A stretch of 64,000 bases of DNA, taken from positions 505,501 through 569,500 of the forward strand of contig NZ_CP092489.1 of the NCBI RefSeq assembly GCF_025643335.1, given 5' to 3'. Each line of letters begins with the position of its first letter. Within the stretch, counting starts at the first letter, position 1. The DNA is from Endozoicomonas sp. Mp262. Lineage in GTDB: Bacteria > Pseudomonadota > Gammaproteobacteria > Pseudomonadales > Endozoicomonadaceae. The notes under the pieces are model-generated. The model was not told the DNA's origin. It did not search any database and saw only the letters and a program-made list of their open reading frames with translations. Positions 1 through 6,736 of the stretch are shown here, piece after piece. A program made the translations under genes and the position numbers.

Positions 1-947
1 CAGTAAGCCCAACAATAGGCAAGGGTTACAATTCCCAGCAGGCGCTCAATACGCTCTCTGTCTGACAGGTGTGTACTCTCCAGATCGAAACCTCTACCCT
101 TTAAAGCTTGGAATAGTGTCTCAATTTCCCATCGCCTCATGTAGTCACCCAGCGCCTCCTGACCTGCTTCATTGCTGATAATGATGACGCGTTCCTGCTC
201 TGAGCGATAACAGGAAAGAAATACACGAACACCCCAGAGTTCCCGTGCATGATTCAGATGCATGCTTTCTCCCACTTTCAGACTGAAAAATCGATACGCT
301 TTCAATTTTTCCGTTCGATGGCGGTTCATTGTGCGGGTGTCGTTTGGAATGCGGATACGGAAAGGAATTTTCTGCGCTATCAGCCACTTTAACCATTTTT
401 CACCCCGAAACTCACGGTCTGCGGTTAAATACTGTATACGCTCTGTACCCAGTAAGTTGATAAAACGCTTCAGCAGCGTGATTCGTTCCTCCATGCTGGA
501 CATGCCCTTTTTGGGAAGGAGCGTCCAGACAATAGGAATGGCAGTGCCTTTATAAGCAATTGCCACCATCATGATATTGATTTTGAACTTTCCAAACTGC
601 CAGTTGGAGCGATCCAGGCACACAATCCAGTTGCCTTCAGGCACCATCCAGTCAACAACCATTCGTGCCACACAATCCAGCTCGAAGCCTTTCCACATCA
701 GGAAACGTTTGAGGCGCTTACGTCTGGAGTCTATTTCAGTGTGGTGCCCCATCGTTTGAGCTATACGGGACAAACTGACCGTGCCAACCTGTATAAGGCC
801 AAAGATGGCGAGAGCCATAAGGTTAATACGGGATTGATGCCAGTTAAAAGAAGCTTTAAGCTGTTTTTCCAGAGAATGAGTATGCTGCACAAAAAGTAAA
901 CTGCTTGAGGTAAAGGACTTGCAGAATACTGATTGAAAGCAGCTCAT
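1..947 (-). CDS. IS4-type DDE transposase, partial (runs off left edge)
   Basis: Reading the minus strand from an ATG at 947 gives an open frame of about 315 codons with no stop before the window edge, so the C-terminus lies outside. Visible motifs are a first-Asp segment (CLDRSNWQFGKFKIN), a second-Asp segment (YLTADREFRGEKW) and the IS4 signature with catalytic Glu (YMRRWEIETLFQALKGRGF), in the order expected of IS4-family DDE enzymes. A GAGGGAG purine run lies directly before the ATG; a GTG at 890 is an alternative start. The element's right end lies somewhere in 960-1000 and truncates the distal integron cassette. The left terminal repeat is outside, so the family subgroup and target duplication cannot be read. 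Confidence 0.85.
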   Translation of the reverse strand, partial: MSCFQSVFCKSFTSSSLLFVQHTHSLEKQLKASFNWHQSRINLMALAIFGLIQVGTVSLSRIAQTMGHHTEIDSRRKRLKRFLMWKGFELDCVARMVVDWMVPEGNWIVCLDRSNWQFGKFKINIMMVAIAYKGTAIPIVWTLLPKKGMSSMEERITLLKRFINLLGTERIQYLTADREFRGEKWLKWLIAQKIPFRIRIPNDTRTMNRHRTEKLKAYRFFSLKVGESMHLNHARELWGVRVFLSCYRSEQERVIIISNEAGQEALGDYMRRWEIETLFQALKGRGFDLESTHLSDRERIERLLGIVTLAYCWAY

Positions 948-999
948 TCTCCCTCATAGATCAACGTTTACCTCAGAATTGTCCCCTACAGAGCACCTT

Positions 1000-1201
1000 G
1001 CTTTATGCTGGCGTGGCACGGAAGGATAAACACTAAAGCCGCTTGCCAGCAACCACTGAACCTGAAAAACAGCATACTGCCTGTGCTGGCATTGCAAGAA
1101 AACACTTGGCACATACTTTCACGCCAGCTTTGCACCCACCTGTTTCTTTCAATTTGCACGGTGTTTGTTGTTTTCACCAGTGGATACCCAAAGCCGCCTA
1201 A
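1000..1201 (-). repeat. Truncated fourth copy of the repeated cassette
   Basis: This stretch is homologous to the 328-bp cassettes at 1252-1579, 1630-1957 and 5556-5883 but stops abruptly at about 1000, where IS4-type DNA begins. It carries several substitutions relative to the three other copies (for example ggaaggataaac instead of ggaagagtaaac), so it is an older or diverged copy. Its attC is missing, which implies the array once continued further left. Confidence 0.8.
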
Positions 1202-1260
1202 CGCCTGCATGCGGGGCGCGAACGCAGTGAGCGTCCCGCACCATGCACTTGTTAGGCGGC
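1193..1260 (-). other. attC site (cassette 10)
   Basis: The 10-bp outer arms gccgcctaac (1193-1202) and gttaggcggc (1251-1260) are perfectly complementary and flank an imperfect palindrome with a GCGGGGCGCG / CGTCCCGC inner stem. On the minus strand it begins TAACAAGTGC and ends GGCGTTA, so it is the 3' recombination site of the cassette at 1252-1579. Confidence 0.92.
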
Positions 1261-1490
1261 TACCCGCACCTGTGATAATGGTGATTGCTGGACAACGGCC
1301 TTGCAGCAACACTGAACTGAAAAAGCTGAGGCCTTGAAAAACCTTGCCACTGGCACAAAACAGAAACCTGGCACTTTACTTTATGCTGGCGTGGCACGGA
1401 AGAGTAAACACTAAACCCGCTTGCCAGCAACCACTGAACCTGAAAAACAGCATACTGCCTTTGCTGGCATTGCAAGAAAACACTTGGCAC
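1260..1490 (-). CDS. Small cassette protein, 76 aa (DUF1010-like composition), copy 3
   Basis: This is the only sizeable minus-strand frame that lies wholly inside the 1252-1579 cassette, ending in the attC R'' box. The 76-aa product begins MPSVFLQCQQRQYAVFQVQ, is rich in Ser, Gln and aromatic residues, and has no recognisable catalytic motif. Short proteins with a similar FQ-LAS-FSRP pattern are grouped as DUF1010 in other integrons, but that link is from memory and weak. The same protein is encoded identically at 1638-1868 and 5564-5794. It could also be a non-coding cassette in which the frame is fortuitous. Confidence 0.5.
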   Translation of the reverse strand: MPSVFLQCQQRQYAVFQVQWLLASGFSVYSSVPRQHKVKCQVSVLCQWQGFSRPQLFQFSVAARPLSSNHHYHRCG

Positions 1491-1570
1491 ATACTTTCAT
1501 GCCAGCTTTGCACCCATCTGTTTCTTTCGATTTGCACGGTGTTTGTTGTTTTCACCAGTGGATGCCTAAA

Positions 1571-1638
1571 GCCGCCTAACGCCTGCATGCGGGGCGCGAA
1601 CGCAGTGAGCGTCCCGCACCATGCACTTGTTAGGCGGC
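1571..1638 (-). other. attC site (cassette 9)
   Basis: Arms gccgcctaac (1571-1580) and gttaggcggc (1629-1638) are perfectly complementary. The whole 68-bp site appears identical to the one at 1193-1260, as expected for tandem copies of one cassette. Confidence 0.92.
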
Positions 1639-1868
1639 TACCCGCACCTGTGATAATGGTGATTGCTGGACAACGGCCTTGCAGCAACACTGAACTGAAA
1701 AAGCTGAGGCCTTGAAAAACCTTGCCACTGGCACAAAACAGAAACCTGGCACTTTACTTTATGCTGGCGTGGCACGGAAGAGTAAACACTAAACCCGCTT
1801 GCCAGCAACCACTGAACCTGAAAAACAGCATACTGCCTTTGCTGGCATTGCAAGAAAACACTTGGCAC
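1638..1868 (-). CDS. Small cassette protein, 76 aa, copy 2
   Basis: Identical 76-aa frame to those at 1260-1490 and 5564-5794, carried by the cassette at 1630-1957 and closed by the attC at 1571-1638. Tandem identity with the neighbouring cassette implies recent duplication by integrase or homologous exchange. No function can be assigned. Confidence 0.5.
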   Translation of the reverse strand: MPSVFLQCQQRQYAVFQVQWLLASGFSVYSSVPRQHKVKCQVSVLCQWQGFSRPQLFQFSVAARPLSSNHHYHRCG

Positions 1869-1948
1869 ATACTTTCATGCCAGCTTTGCACCCATCTGTT
1901 TCTTTCGATTTGCACGGTGTTTGTTGTTTTCACCAGTGGATGCCTAAA

Positions 1949-2030
1949 GCCGCCTAACGCCTGCCAGCAGGGGCGAGTGAAACGAGTCCAGCCAGCTTGC
2001 TGGCGACACTGGCTGGCTTTGTTAAGTGTT
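1949..2030 (-). other. attC site (cassette 8), longer variant
   Basis: R' is gccgcctaac (1949-1958) and R'' is gttaagtgtt (2021-2030). The R'' complement AACACTTAAC matches the first bases of its own cassette, TTAAGTGT, at 2368. The central stem (ccagccag ... ctggctgg) is longer than in the other sites, giving an 82-bp attC. Confidence 0.88.
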
Positions 2031-2345
2031 TTAGCCTAACCATGGAGTTTCCACATCCTGATAGCCGCCTATGATACCAATGCTTCCATAGTTCCCTGGA
2101 TTGCCGTAGTTGCCAACATTTCCGTAGTTCCCATAGTTGCCGTAATTCGTATTTTTATGGGGTGATGATCGGTTATACATAAGCCGATTCTGTTGGACAA
2201 CTTCGCCTAGGTAACGCCCGCGCATATCTATAAATATTCCTTGGGCTTCGAGGTAATGCCCAATATTTTGCCCTCTTGGTGCATGCAGTTGACCATTTAC
2301 TAAGTTGGCAATATGTTGCCCTTTACTGTTGAACAGAAAATCCAT
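2031..2345 (-). CDS. Cassette protein with YGN-repeat tail (4-fold beta-flower-like), 104 aa
   Basis: The start at 2345 is chosen because GGAGATTAAAG precedes it and it lies inside the cassette; a longer frame upstream would run through the attC. Residues 1-65 (MDFLFNSKGQHIANLVNGQL onward) contain repeated short units of the type G-x-x-hydrophobic-x-x-x-Gly. They are followed by a low-complexity segment of NYGN, NVGN and NPGN units at about residues 70-92. This layout matches what I recall of small beta-flower proteins with Gly/Asn tails, a family of unknown function, and the assignment is tentative. The stop lies beside the attC at 1949-2030. Confidence 0.72.
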   Translation of the reverse strand: MDFLFNSKGQHIANLVNGQLHAPRGQNIGHYLEAQGIFIDMRGRYLGEVVQQNRLMYNRSSPHKNTNYGNYGNYGNVGNYGNPGNYGSIGIIGGYQDVETPWLG

Positions 2346-2360
2346 CTTTAATCTCCGCAG

Positions 2361-2426
2361 ACACTTAACGCTTGCATGCGGGGCGCGAACAAAGAGAGCG
2401 TCCCGCACTATGCACTTGTTAGGTGC
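2361..2426 (-). other. attC site (cassette 7)
   Basis: R' is acttaac (2363-2369) and R'' is gttaggtgc (2418-2426). The R'' complement GCACCTAAC agrees with the first bases of its cassette (TTAGGTTC at 2775). The inner stem is the same as in cassettes 9 and 10 except for local changes (aaagagagcg). Confidence 0.9.
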
Positions 2427-2450
2427 AAGCACTAAGCAGTGAAGTGTGAT

Positions 2451-2696
2451 TTATTCGCTAAATTCGTGAAGGTAAGAAGCTAATTTCGTAATGGTAGCAA
2501 AGTTCGATTGCTTGTGACTTTGGTCATTGACTTTAGAAAGAACTAATTCTTCGTTTACAGCAAGAAACAGCGAAATATCTCTGATACTCATCCCTTGGTC
2601 ATATAAGAATTGCATATACTGAGCTTGCTCATGACCTGGCGTTTGCGTAAAAACAAAATCATTAGTTTGCACTCTAGAATCACTACTGATTTTCAT
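2451..2696 (-). CDS. Cassette-encoded hypothetical protein, 81 aa
   Basis: A single frame fills the cassette at 2419-2775, starting at ATG 2696 and ending 25 bp before the attC. The product has no signal peptide or membrane segment. Residues 36-57 (SIRDISLFLAVNEELVLSKV) look like a possible helix-turn-helix, with a hydrophobic helix pair spaced as in small DNA-binding proteins, but this is only a visual resemblance. No known family is recognised. Confidence 0.65.
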   Translation of the reverse strand: MKISSDSRVQTNDFVFTQTPGHEQAQYMQFLYDQGMSIRDISLFLAVNEELVLSKVNDQSHKQSNFATITKLASYLHEFSE

Positions 2697-2768
2697 GGAT
2701 CATATCCATACAGTCTAAAGGAACAAAAAATATAGACCAGATATGACTATAAGCAATGAAAGCATCAG

Positions 2769-2833
2769 AACCTAACGCTTGCAGCAGGGGCGGCGAACGC
2801 AGTGAGCCGTCCCATGCCTGCACTTGTTAGCAG
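2769..2833 (-). other. attC site (cassette 6)
   Basis: R' is aacctaac (2769-2776) and R'' is gttagcag (2826-2833). The complement ACTGCTAAC matches the start of its cassette, TTAGCAGT, at 3772. The inner palindrome is cagcaggggcggcg / cgtcccatgcctg. Confidence 0.9.
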
Positions 2834-2837
2834 TACA

Positions 2838-3751
2838 TTACTCTGCCATCATTTTTGCCCACATGTGAGCACAATATCCACAAACATTATCTTCTGAAAT
2901 TTCTTCAGGAGGTATGCTGGCTCCACATCTCTCGCACTCATGTGTTGCTGAGTCTCCGCACGAGGCACAAACACCCTCATGGAATAAATAACTACCATCA
3001 AAGCAAAATGGACAATCTATGACTGGTGAGTCACCTCCATCTTTGTGAGATAAATATACATCATCAGCGTAATACTCATTGATAGCAGCATTTACGATGC
3101 TTTCATAATGAAGATCATTTTCACATGAACGACATTTAAATGAAGCTTCAACAGCTTTACCTTGATCAGATGTAGCTTCTAACAAACCAGAACCGCATTC
3201 ACCACATCTATATGCTTGTAGAGCATATAAAATCTCATCGCTGAAGTAATCCAGTTTTTTTAGCGTAGAGTCACACTCTTGCTTTTCTTTTTCATAAACT
3301 TCATTCACATCCACCAAGATTTTCCAATAATCTTCGCCAAGAAGCTCTTTGGGATCTTCGTTTAATTCGTCAACAATAAAGTTTCTGATTATGATAAATG
3401 AATCTGATATGAGCTGTTGAACAGATTCACTGTTCATCGTGCTATAGTAATGCTCAATATCATTACGGTACTTATTGATCCTTTCGAGCCGTTTCCACTC
3501 AACTGTAATATTTAAAGACTCGAAGCGCTCTTTAATATTTTGGACATCTACGGTCTTTTTACCTTTCCCAATCCAATTTACAGCCCCTGTGGCATCAATT
3601 TCAGGCTAAGCTCGCAGAGCTTGTGCTTAAATAGCAACAATATCCCAGCAAATATATTTCTTGTGGAAGAAACTATTCTTCTTTCATCAGGTGACTCAAA
3701 GTCTTCTAACCCTATCGCAATTGAATCAACTGCATTTCTCAAGATACTCAT
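2838..3751 (-). pseudogene. Frameshifted cassette gene: zinc-ribbon protein of about 300 aa
   Basis: Two minus-strand frames belong to one protein. The first starts at ATG 3751, preceded by AAGGAAATCC, and reads MSILRNAVDSIAIGLEDF through LLFKHKLCELS before hitting a stop near 3578. The second continues from about 3605 with EIDATGAVNWIGKGKKTVDV, through a conserved-looking WKRLERINKYRNDIEHYY, to a C-terminal half with CxxC pairs (CGECG, CRSC, CPFC, CASCG, CERCG, CGYC) that suggest several zinc ribbons. Adding one base near 3603-3608 joins them. An ATG at 3437 could still give a 199-aa C-terminal product. A sequencing error or a genuine inactivating deletion are both possible. No function is assigned. 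Confidence 0.75.
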
Positions 3752-3764
3752 GGATTTCCTTTGT

Positions 3765-3827
3765 ACTGCTAACCCTAAGCACAACCGCCGCAGTATGCGG
3801 TCGGAGTGCTGCGCGTTGTTATGTTGC
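3765..3827 (-). other. attC site (cassette 5)
   Basis: R' is actgctaac (3765-3773) and R'' is gttatgttgc (3818-3827). The complement GCAACATAAC matches the start of its cassette at 4392-4401 exactly. The inner stem is cgccgcagtatgcggtcgg, more diverged than the other sites. Confidence 0.85.
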
Positions 3828-3868
3828 TATACTGCCATACAGTGCAGTGACTTTTGGATATTATCCCA

Positions 3869-4386
3869 TGAAAAAACATAGCCTTGTATTGATTCTTTCT
3901 TTTTTCTTTCAACCCTTCGCTCTTTGCAGTGACTTTCAATTCAGCTTAGAAGCAGGAGAATTAAAAGTTTTAACCGAAGGAAGAAAAAAATTACAGACAG
4001 TAAAAAAGTTCAGCATTGTTGATTACTGCTCAAATGATGATGTAATTTTATTGGGATGGAATAAACTTTTCACTTTAGACGGTGGCGAAGTTTATGATTT
4101 AAGACTTCAAGATAATAATGGAACAATTACTTTTTTTCAGTACGTTCGCCGCACAACAACACTTATTCCTACCAAGCAGCACAATAGAATAACAAGAGAA
4201 GAACTTGAAAAAAATTACAAACGATCACGAGCAAGTAGCGCTCAAAAATTTCGTTGCGGAAACAACTGCTATACACCACAAGGAAATAAGTTCTGTCACA
4301 AAAGAGAGTATTATTTCAATTTTGATGCGAATATAACATTATGCACTGATTGCTATAACATGCTTTTAGAGGGTGCTAACCAATGA
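3869..4386 (+). CDS. Inverted cassette gene: exported Cys-rich protein, 172 aa
   Basis: This gene lies between the attC sites at 3765-3827 and 4392-4478 but is read on the + strand, opposite to the array. The ATG at 3869 is chosen because it begins a signal-peptide-like sequence (MKKHSLVLILSFFFQPFALC); an earlier frame start at 3661 would cross the attC. The C-terminal third holds Cys pairs (CGNNC and CTDC) with a Cys-His nearby, suggesting metal binding or disulfides after export. Because it points against the array promoter it must use its own promoter, if expressed. No family is recognised. Confidence 0.7.
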
Positions 4387-4391
4387 CTATT

Positions 4392-4478
4392 GCAACATAA
4401 CGCCTTGCAGCAGCGGCGCGAGCCGCAGGCGAGCGTCCAGCCCCACAGGGGCGATGCTGCCTGCGATTGTTAGGTGTT
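4392..4478 (-). other. attC site (cassette 4)
   Basis: R' is gcaacataac (4392-4401) and R'' is gttaggtgtt (4469-4478). The complement AACACCTAAC matches the start of its cassette at 4901-4909. The inner stem is long (cagcggcgcgagccgc / gcgatgctgcctgc), giving 87 bp. Confidence 0.87.
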
Positions 4479-4890
4479 AATCCCCAGACTCACGGGTATC
4501 ATAGCATTTTTCTTTTATGTACAGAAAATTACCACTTTCCGGCATAAGTAGGAATTGACGTTTATTTTTACACTCAGCACAAACTTGAATAAACTCTCCT
4601 TGTTCTGTTTTATTTTTATTATATGAGAAATGGGTTAAGAGAGTAGACTGAAAATATTTACTTCTAGGATATGATACAATTAAATTCCACATGTAATCAG
4701 AAAGTGGATAAACAGTCCAAGTAACGAATTCATGGTTGCTAGAATTCAGATAACCTAATTCAAAAAATTTTGGATCAGCTCTAATAAAAGACCCATATAA
4801 ACATAAAACCATAAGGTAAAATTTTGAATATTTTGAAAACATAAAGCCAATATTCTTTCTGTAGAGAATCATGGTTATATGGTAGTTCAC
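4477..4890 (-). CDS. Cassette-encoded probable exported protein, 137 aa
   Basis: A single frame fills the cassette at 4470-4908 and ends inside the attC R'' box. The GTG at 4890 lies 18 bp into the cassette; ATG codons at 4872 and 4842 are alternatives, and the last gives a cleaner signal peptide (MFSKYSKFYLMVLCLYGSF). The mature part contains a CxxC-type pair (CAECKNKRQF) and a late Cys (KEKCYD). It resembles the inverted cassette gene beside it only in being short, exported and Cys-containing. The base composition is AT-rich compared with the housekeeping genes to the right, consistent with transfer. Function unknown. Confidence 0.65.
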   Translation of the reverse strand: MNYHITMILYRKNIGFMFSKYSKFYLMVLCLYGSFIRADPKFFELGYLNSSNHEFVTWTVYPLSDYMWNLIVSYPRSKYFQSTLLTHFSYNKNKTEQGEFIQVCAECKNKRQFLLMPESGNFLYIKEKCYDTRESGD

Positions 4891-4898
4891 TATTTCTT

Positions 4899-4961
4899 AT
4901 ACACCTAACGCTTGCATCAGCCGACGCCGTAGGCGGTCGGCTGGATGCACTTGTTAGCTTT
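4899..4961 (-). other. attC site (cassette 3)
   Basis: R' is acacctaac (4901-4909) and R'' is gttagctt (4953-4960). The complement AAGCTAAC matches the start of its cassette (aaagctaac at 5498-5506). The inner stem is cagccgacgcc / ggcggtcggctg. Confidence 0.9.
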
Positions 4962-5475
4962 CTTTTGCAAGCTCCGTACGAATACTTTTACCAACCTTCT
5001 TGATAAAGGGTTTTGCTACATTTGGATATGCAATAACTTTTAGATCTGACTCTGAATAGCCATTCATATGATTGCGTTTAAAATTTTTCAACCAATTACC
5101 AGACTCTAAATTATCCATACTTATTATTAATTTCATTGTCTCACCCTCAGAAAGTTTACAAGGAAACTGAGAAGAGTTCTGGAAATCAATATAATTTGAT
5201 CCAATTCCTATATTTTTACTGCTGCGAAATTTTGACAACTGAAAAGCAATGCAGCTGTAATTGTTAAAAACTACTGTTCTATACCCCGTATTCGTAACTT
5301 GTACGATAAGTTTTTCAACCCCTGCATCAAACTCATAAATTTCTGAAGTAATATCGATTGATATCTTCCTGTTAGATAGCGCTATATAAAGTGATACAGA
5401 CGTTGCCACAATAGTACCTATCGCAGACAACCATGGTGCAAATGAATTTATAAACTTCCAACACTCAATATTCAT
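4954..5475 (-). CDS. Cassette-encoded membrane-anchored hypothetical protein, 173 aa
   Basis: The start at ATG 5475 is inside the cassette; the longer frame starting at 5616 runs through the upstream attC and is not credible. Residues 10-33 (FAPWLSAIGTIVATSVSLYI) form one transmembrane helix, followed by a soluble domain with a beta-rich pattern (LIVQVTNTGYRTVVFNNYS). Accessory proteins with one N-terminal helix and a VTNTG-type beta domain are common in bacterial accessory DNA, with no known function. The TAA stop lies inside the attC R'' box, as in other compact cassettes. Confidence 0.7.
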   Translation of the reverse strand: MNIECWKFINSFAPWLSAIGTIVATSVSLYIALSNRKISIDITSEIYEFDAGVEKLIVQVTNTGYRTVVFNNYSCIAFQLSKFRSSKNIGIGSNYIDFQNSSQFPCKLSEGETMKLIISMDNLESGNWLKNFKRNHMNGYSESDLKVIAYPNVAKPFIKKVGKSIRTELAKES

Positions 5476-5497
5476 ACATGATGAACTCCATTTTTGG

Positions 5498-5564
5498 AAA
5501 GCTAACGCCTGCATGCGGGGCGCGAACGCAGTGAGCGTCCCGCACCATGCACTTGTTAGGCGGC
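5498..5564 (-). other. attC site (cassette 2)
   Basis: R' is aaagctaac (5498-5506) and R'' is gttaggcggc (5555-5564). The interior is identical to the attC sites of cassettes 9 and 10, as expected because cassette 2 is a copy of them. Confidence 0.92.
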
Positions 5565-5794
5565 TACCCGCACCTGTGATAATGGTGATTGCTGGACAAC
5601 GGCCTTGCAGCAACACTGAACTGAAAAAGCTGAGGCCTTGAAAAACCTTGCCACTGGCACAAAACAGAAACCTGGCACTTTACTTTATGCTGGCGTGGCA
5701 CGGAAGAGTAAACACTAAACCCGCTTGCCAGCAACCACTGAACCTGAAAAACAGCATACTGCCTTTGCTGGCATTGCAAGAAAACACTTGGCAC
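5564..5794 (-). CDS. Small cassette protein, 76 aa, copy 1
   Basis: Identical 76-aa frame to those at 1260-1490 and 1638-1868, here in the second cassette from attI (5556-5883). Its position away from the other copies means the cassette moved within the array rather than only duplicating in tandem. No function can be assigned; the frame may be fortuitous. Confidence 0.5.
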   Translation of the reverse strand: MPSVFLQCQQRQYAVFQVQWLLASGFSVYSSVPRQHKVKCQVSVLCQWQGFSRPQLFQFSVAARPLSSNHHYHRCG

Positions 5795-5874
5795 ATACTT
5801 TCATGCCAGCTTTGCACCCATCTGTTTCTTTCGATTTGCACGGTGTTTGTTGTTTTCACCAGTGGATGCCTAAA

Positions 5875-5943
5875 GCCGCCTAACGCTTGCAGCAGGGGCA
5901 GCGAACGCAGTGAGCTGTCCTATGCCTGCACTTGTTATGTTGC
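5875..5943 (-). other. attC site (cassette 1)
   Basis: R' is gccgcctaac (5875-5884) and R'' is gttatgttgc (5934-5943). The complement GCAACATAAC matches the attI-proximal cassette start at 6482-6491 exactly. The inner stem is gcagcaggggcagcg / agctgtcctatgcctgc. Confidence 0.9.
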
Positions 5944-6450
5944 ATTTTTGATAATTGCTGTTGCTGCTGATATAGAGTCTTTCCACTCCAAGTTTCTTTG
6001 CGGCGTTCTGTTAACTCTATGAATAATTTCTCCAGTATTACAATATTCCAAACCACCATCGGCATCAATAAAATACTGGTACATTGATATAAGATCATTC
6101 ATGTTACCAAGTAACTTTCGACTATTTGTAGAGGTAAGCTCTATAGTTCTATTTTCTTGAATGATTTTGCCTATAGTCTCATTACTGAAGCCTTCTAATT
6201 TCAATAGCTGCTCTAGCCCCCAAGGGAAACCCTTTATCGTTTCTTTTGATTTTATTTTCTTGACTCCCGTAAATATAAATGAAAGTAAAGTCACCTCATT
6301 CATAAAGATGATAATTTTTCTTCTTTCTTGAGTAAAAATGTTTGTGTACCAGTTCCCAAGAGCACTATCTGAATCAGATATATCACACAAGTCTGATGTC
6401 TTAACACCCAAAAAATCTTGCACTTTTTTTGTGCATCGTAATTGAATCAT
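5935..6450 (-). CDS. DUF6933-like protein, first integron cassette, 171 aa
   Basis: The start is set at ATG 6450 because the product then begins MIQLRCTKKVQDFLG, the N-terminus typical of DUF6933 proteins; the longer frame to 6534 would cross the attI junction. The conserved core follows: LGNWYTNIFTQERRKIIIFM near residue 32, then NEVTLLSFIF. The family has no known biochemical activity. Being next to attI, this cassette is the best placed for expression from the integron promoter and is the most recent insertion by the usual rule. The stop overlaps the attC R'' box. Confidence 0.75.
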   Translation of the reverse strand: MIQLRCTKKVQDFLGVKTSDLCDISDSDSALGNWYTNIFTQERRKIIIFMNEVTLLSFIFTGVKKIKSKETIKGFPWGLEQLLKLEGFSNETIGKIIQENRTIELTSTNSRKLLGNMNDLISMYQYFIDADGGLEYCNTGEIIHRVNRTPQRNLEWKDSISAATAIIKNAT

Positions 6451-6484
6451 GTTTATCTCAGATTTATGGTGGTAATGTTTAGCA

Positions 6485-6560
6485 ACATAACAGCTATTAG
6501 ACCTCAAACGAGTGATACTGGATATTACGCGCACATGCGGTATATCCCCCCAAATACCTT
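6485..6560 (-). other. Putative attI site
   Basis: The first cassette starts with TTATGTTGC (6490 downward), so the recombination point lies between 6490 and 6491 in the minus-strand sequence GCTG|TTATGTTGC. The flanking DNA up to about 6560 has no attC-like palindrome, as expected for a simple attI. The outer boundary is an estimate. Confidence 0.7.
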
Positions 6561-6596
6561 TCTTATCAACTCATAAGAGATCTATCCCTCTTTTCT

Positions 6597-6624
6597 ATCA
6601 TAAGAAAATATTCATAACTATCAA
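6597..6624 (-). promoter_or_regulatory. Candidate cassette promoter (Pc)
   Basis: On the minus strand TTGATA (6624-6619) is followed after 16 bp by TATGAT (6602-6597). It points into the cassette array and lies between intI and attI, the classical position of a Pc promoter. This is a consensus match only. Confidence 0.5.
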
Positions 6625-6676
6625 TAAGATAACACTGCCATAGTCAGAACCTGCGAATATCATGCACAAGCGGCAT

Positions 6677-6706
6677 TTGCTTTTTTCAAAACACTATCAA
6701 TAATAC
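6677..6706 (+). promoter_or_regulatory. Candidate intI promoter
   Basis: TTGCTT (6677-6682) and TAATAC (6701-6706), spaced 18 bp, precede intI. The -10 box overlaps the first bases of the LexA box, so bound repressor would block polymerase. Confidence 0.4.
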
Positions 6707-6723
6707 TGTATAAAAAAACAGTA
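6704..6723 (+). promoter_or_regulatory. LexA (SOS) box upstream of intI
   Basis: TACTGTATAAAAAAACAGTA is a CTGT-N8-ACAG palindrome with the A/T-rich core and flanking TA of the gammaproteobacterial LexA consensus. It lies 13 bp before the intI ATG at 6737. LexA control of integron integrases is established in Vibrio and class 1 integrons, so SOS-induced integrase expression is the expected behaviour here. Confidence 0.85.
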
Positions 6724-6736
6724 TACAGGCTTTTCT

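Noticed and set aside
262-759. Plus-strand frames over the IS4-type transposase
   Set aside because: They are shadows of the minus-strand transposase, which carries all conserved motifs.
986-1312. Long minus frames beginning MLLQGRCPAITIITG through the attC sites
   Set aside because: They run through attC recombination sites and across cassette boundaries, so they cannot be stable genes.
1005-2039. Plus-strand frames (MPLAQNRNLALYFML type) in the repeated cassettes
   Set aside because: They lie opposite to array direction, cross attC sites and have no ribosome-binding site; treated as shadows.
1193-5943. CRISPR array
   Set aside because: Repeats are attC palindromes of unequal length with gene-sized spacing and an adjacent intI; no cas gene is present.
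6491-6534. Extended start of the DUF6933 gene at 6534
   Set aside because: It would cross the attI junction, and the family N-terminus begins at 6450.
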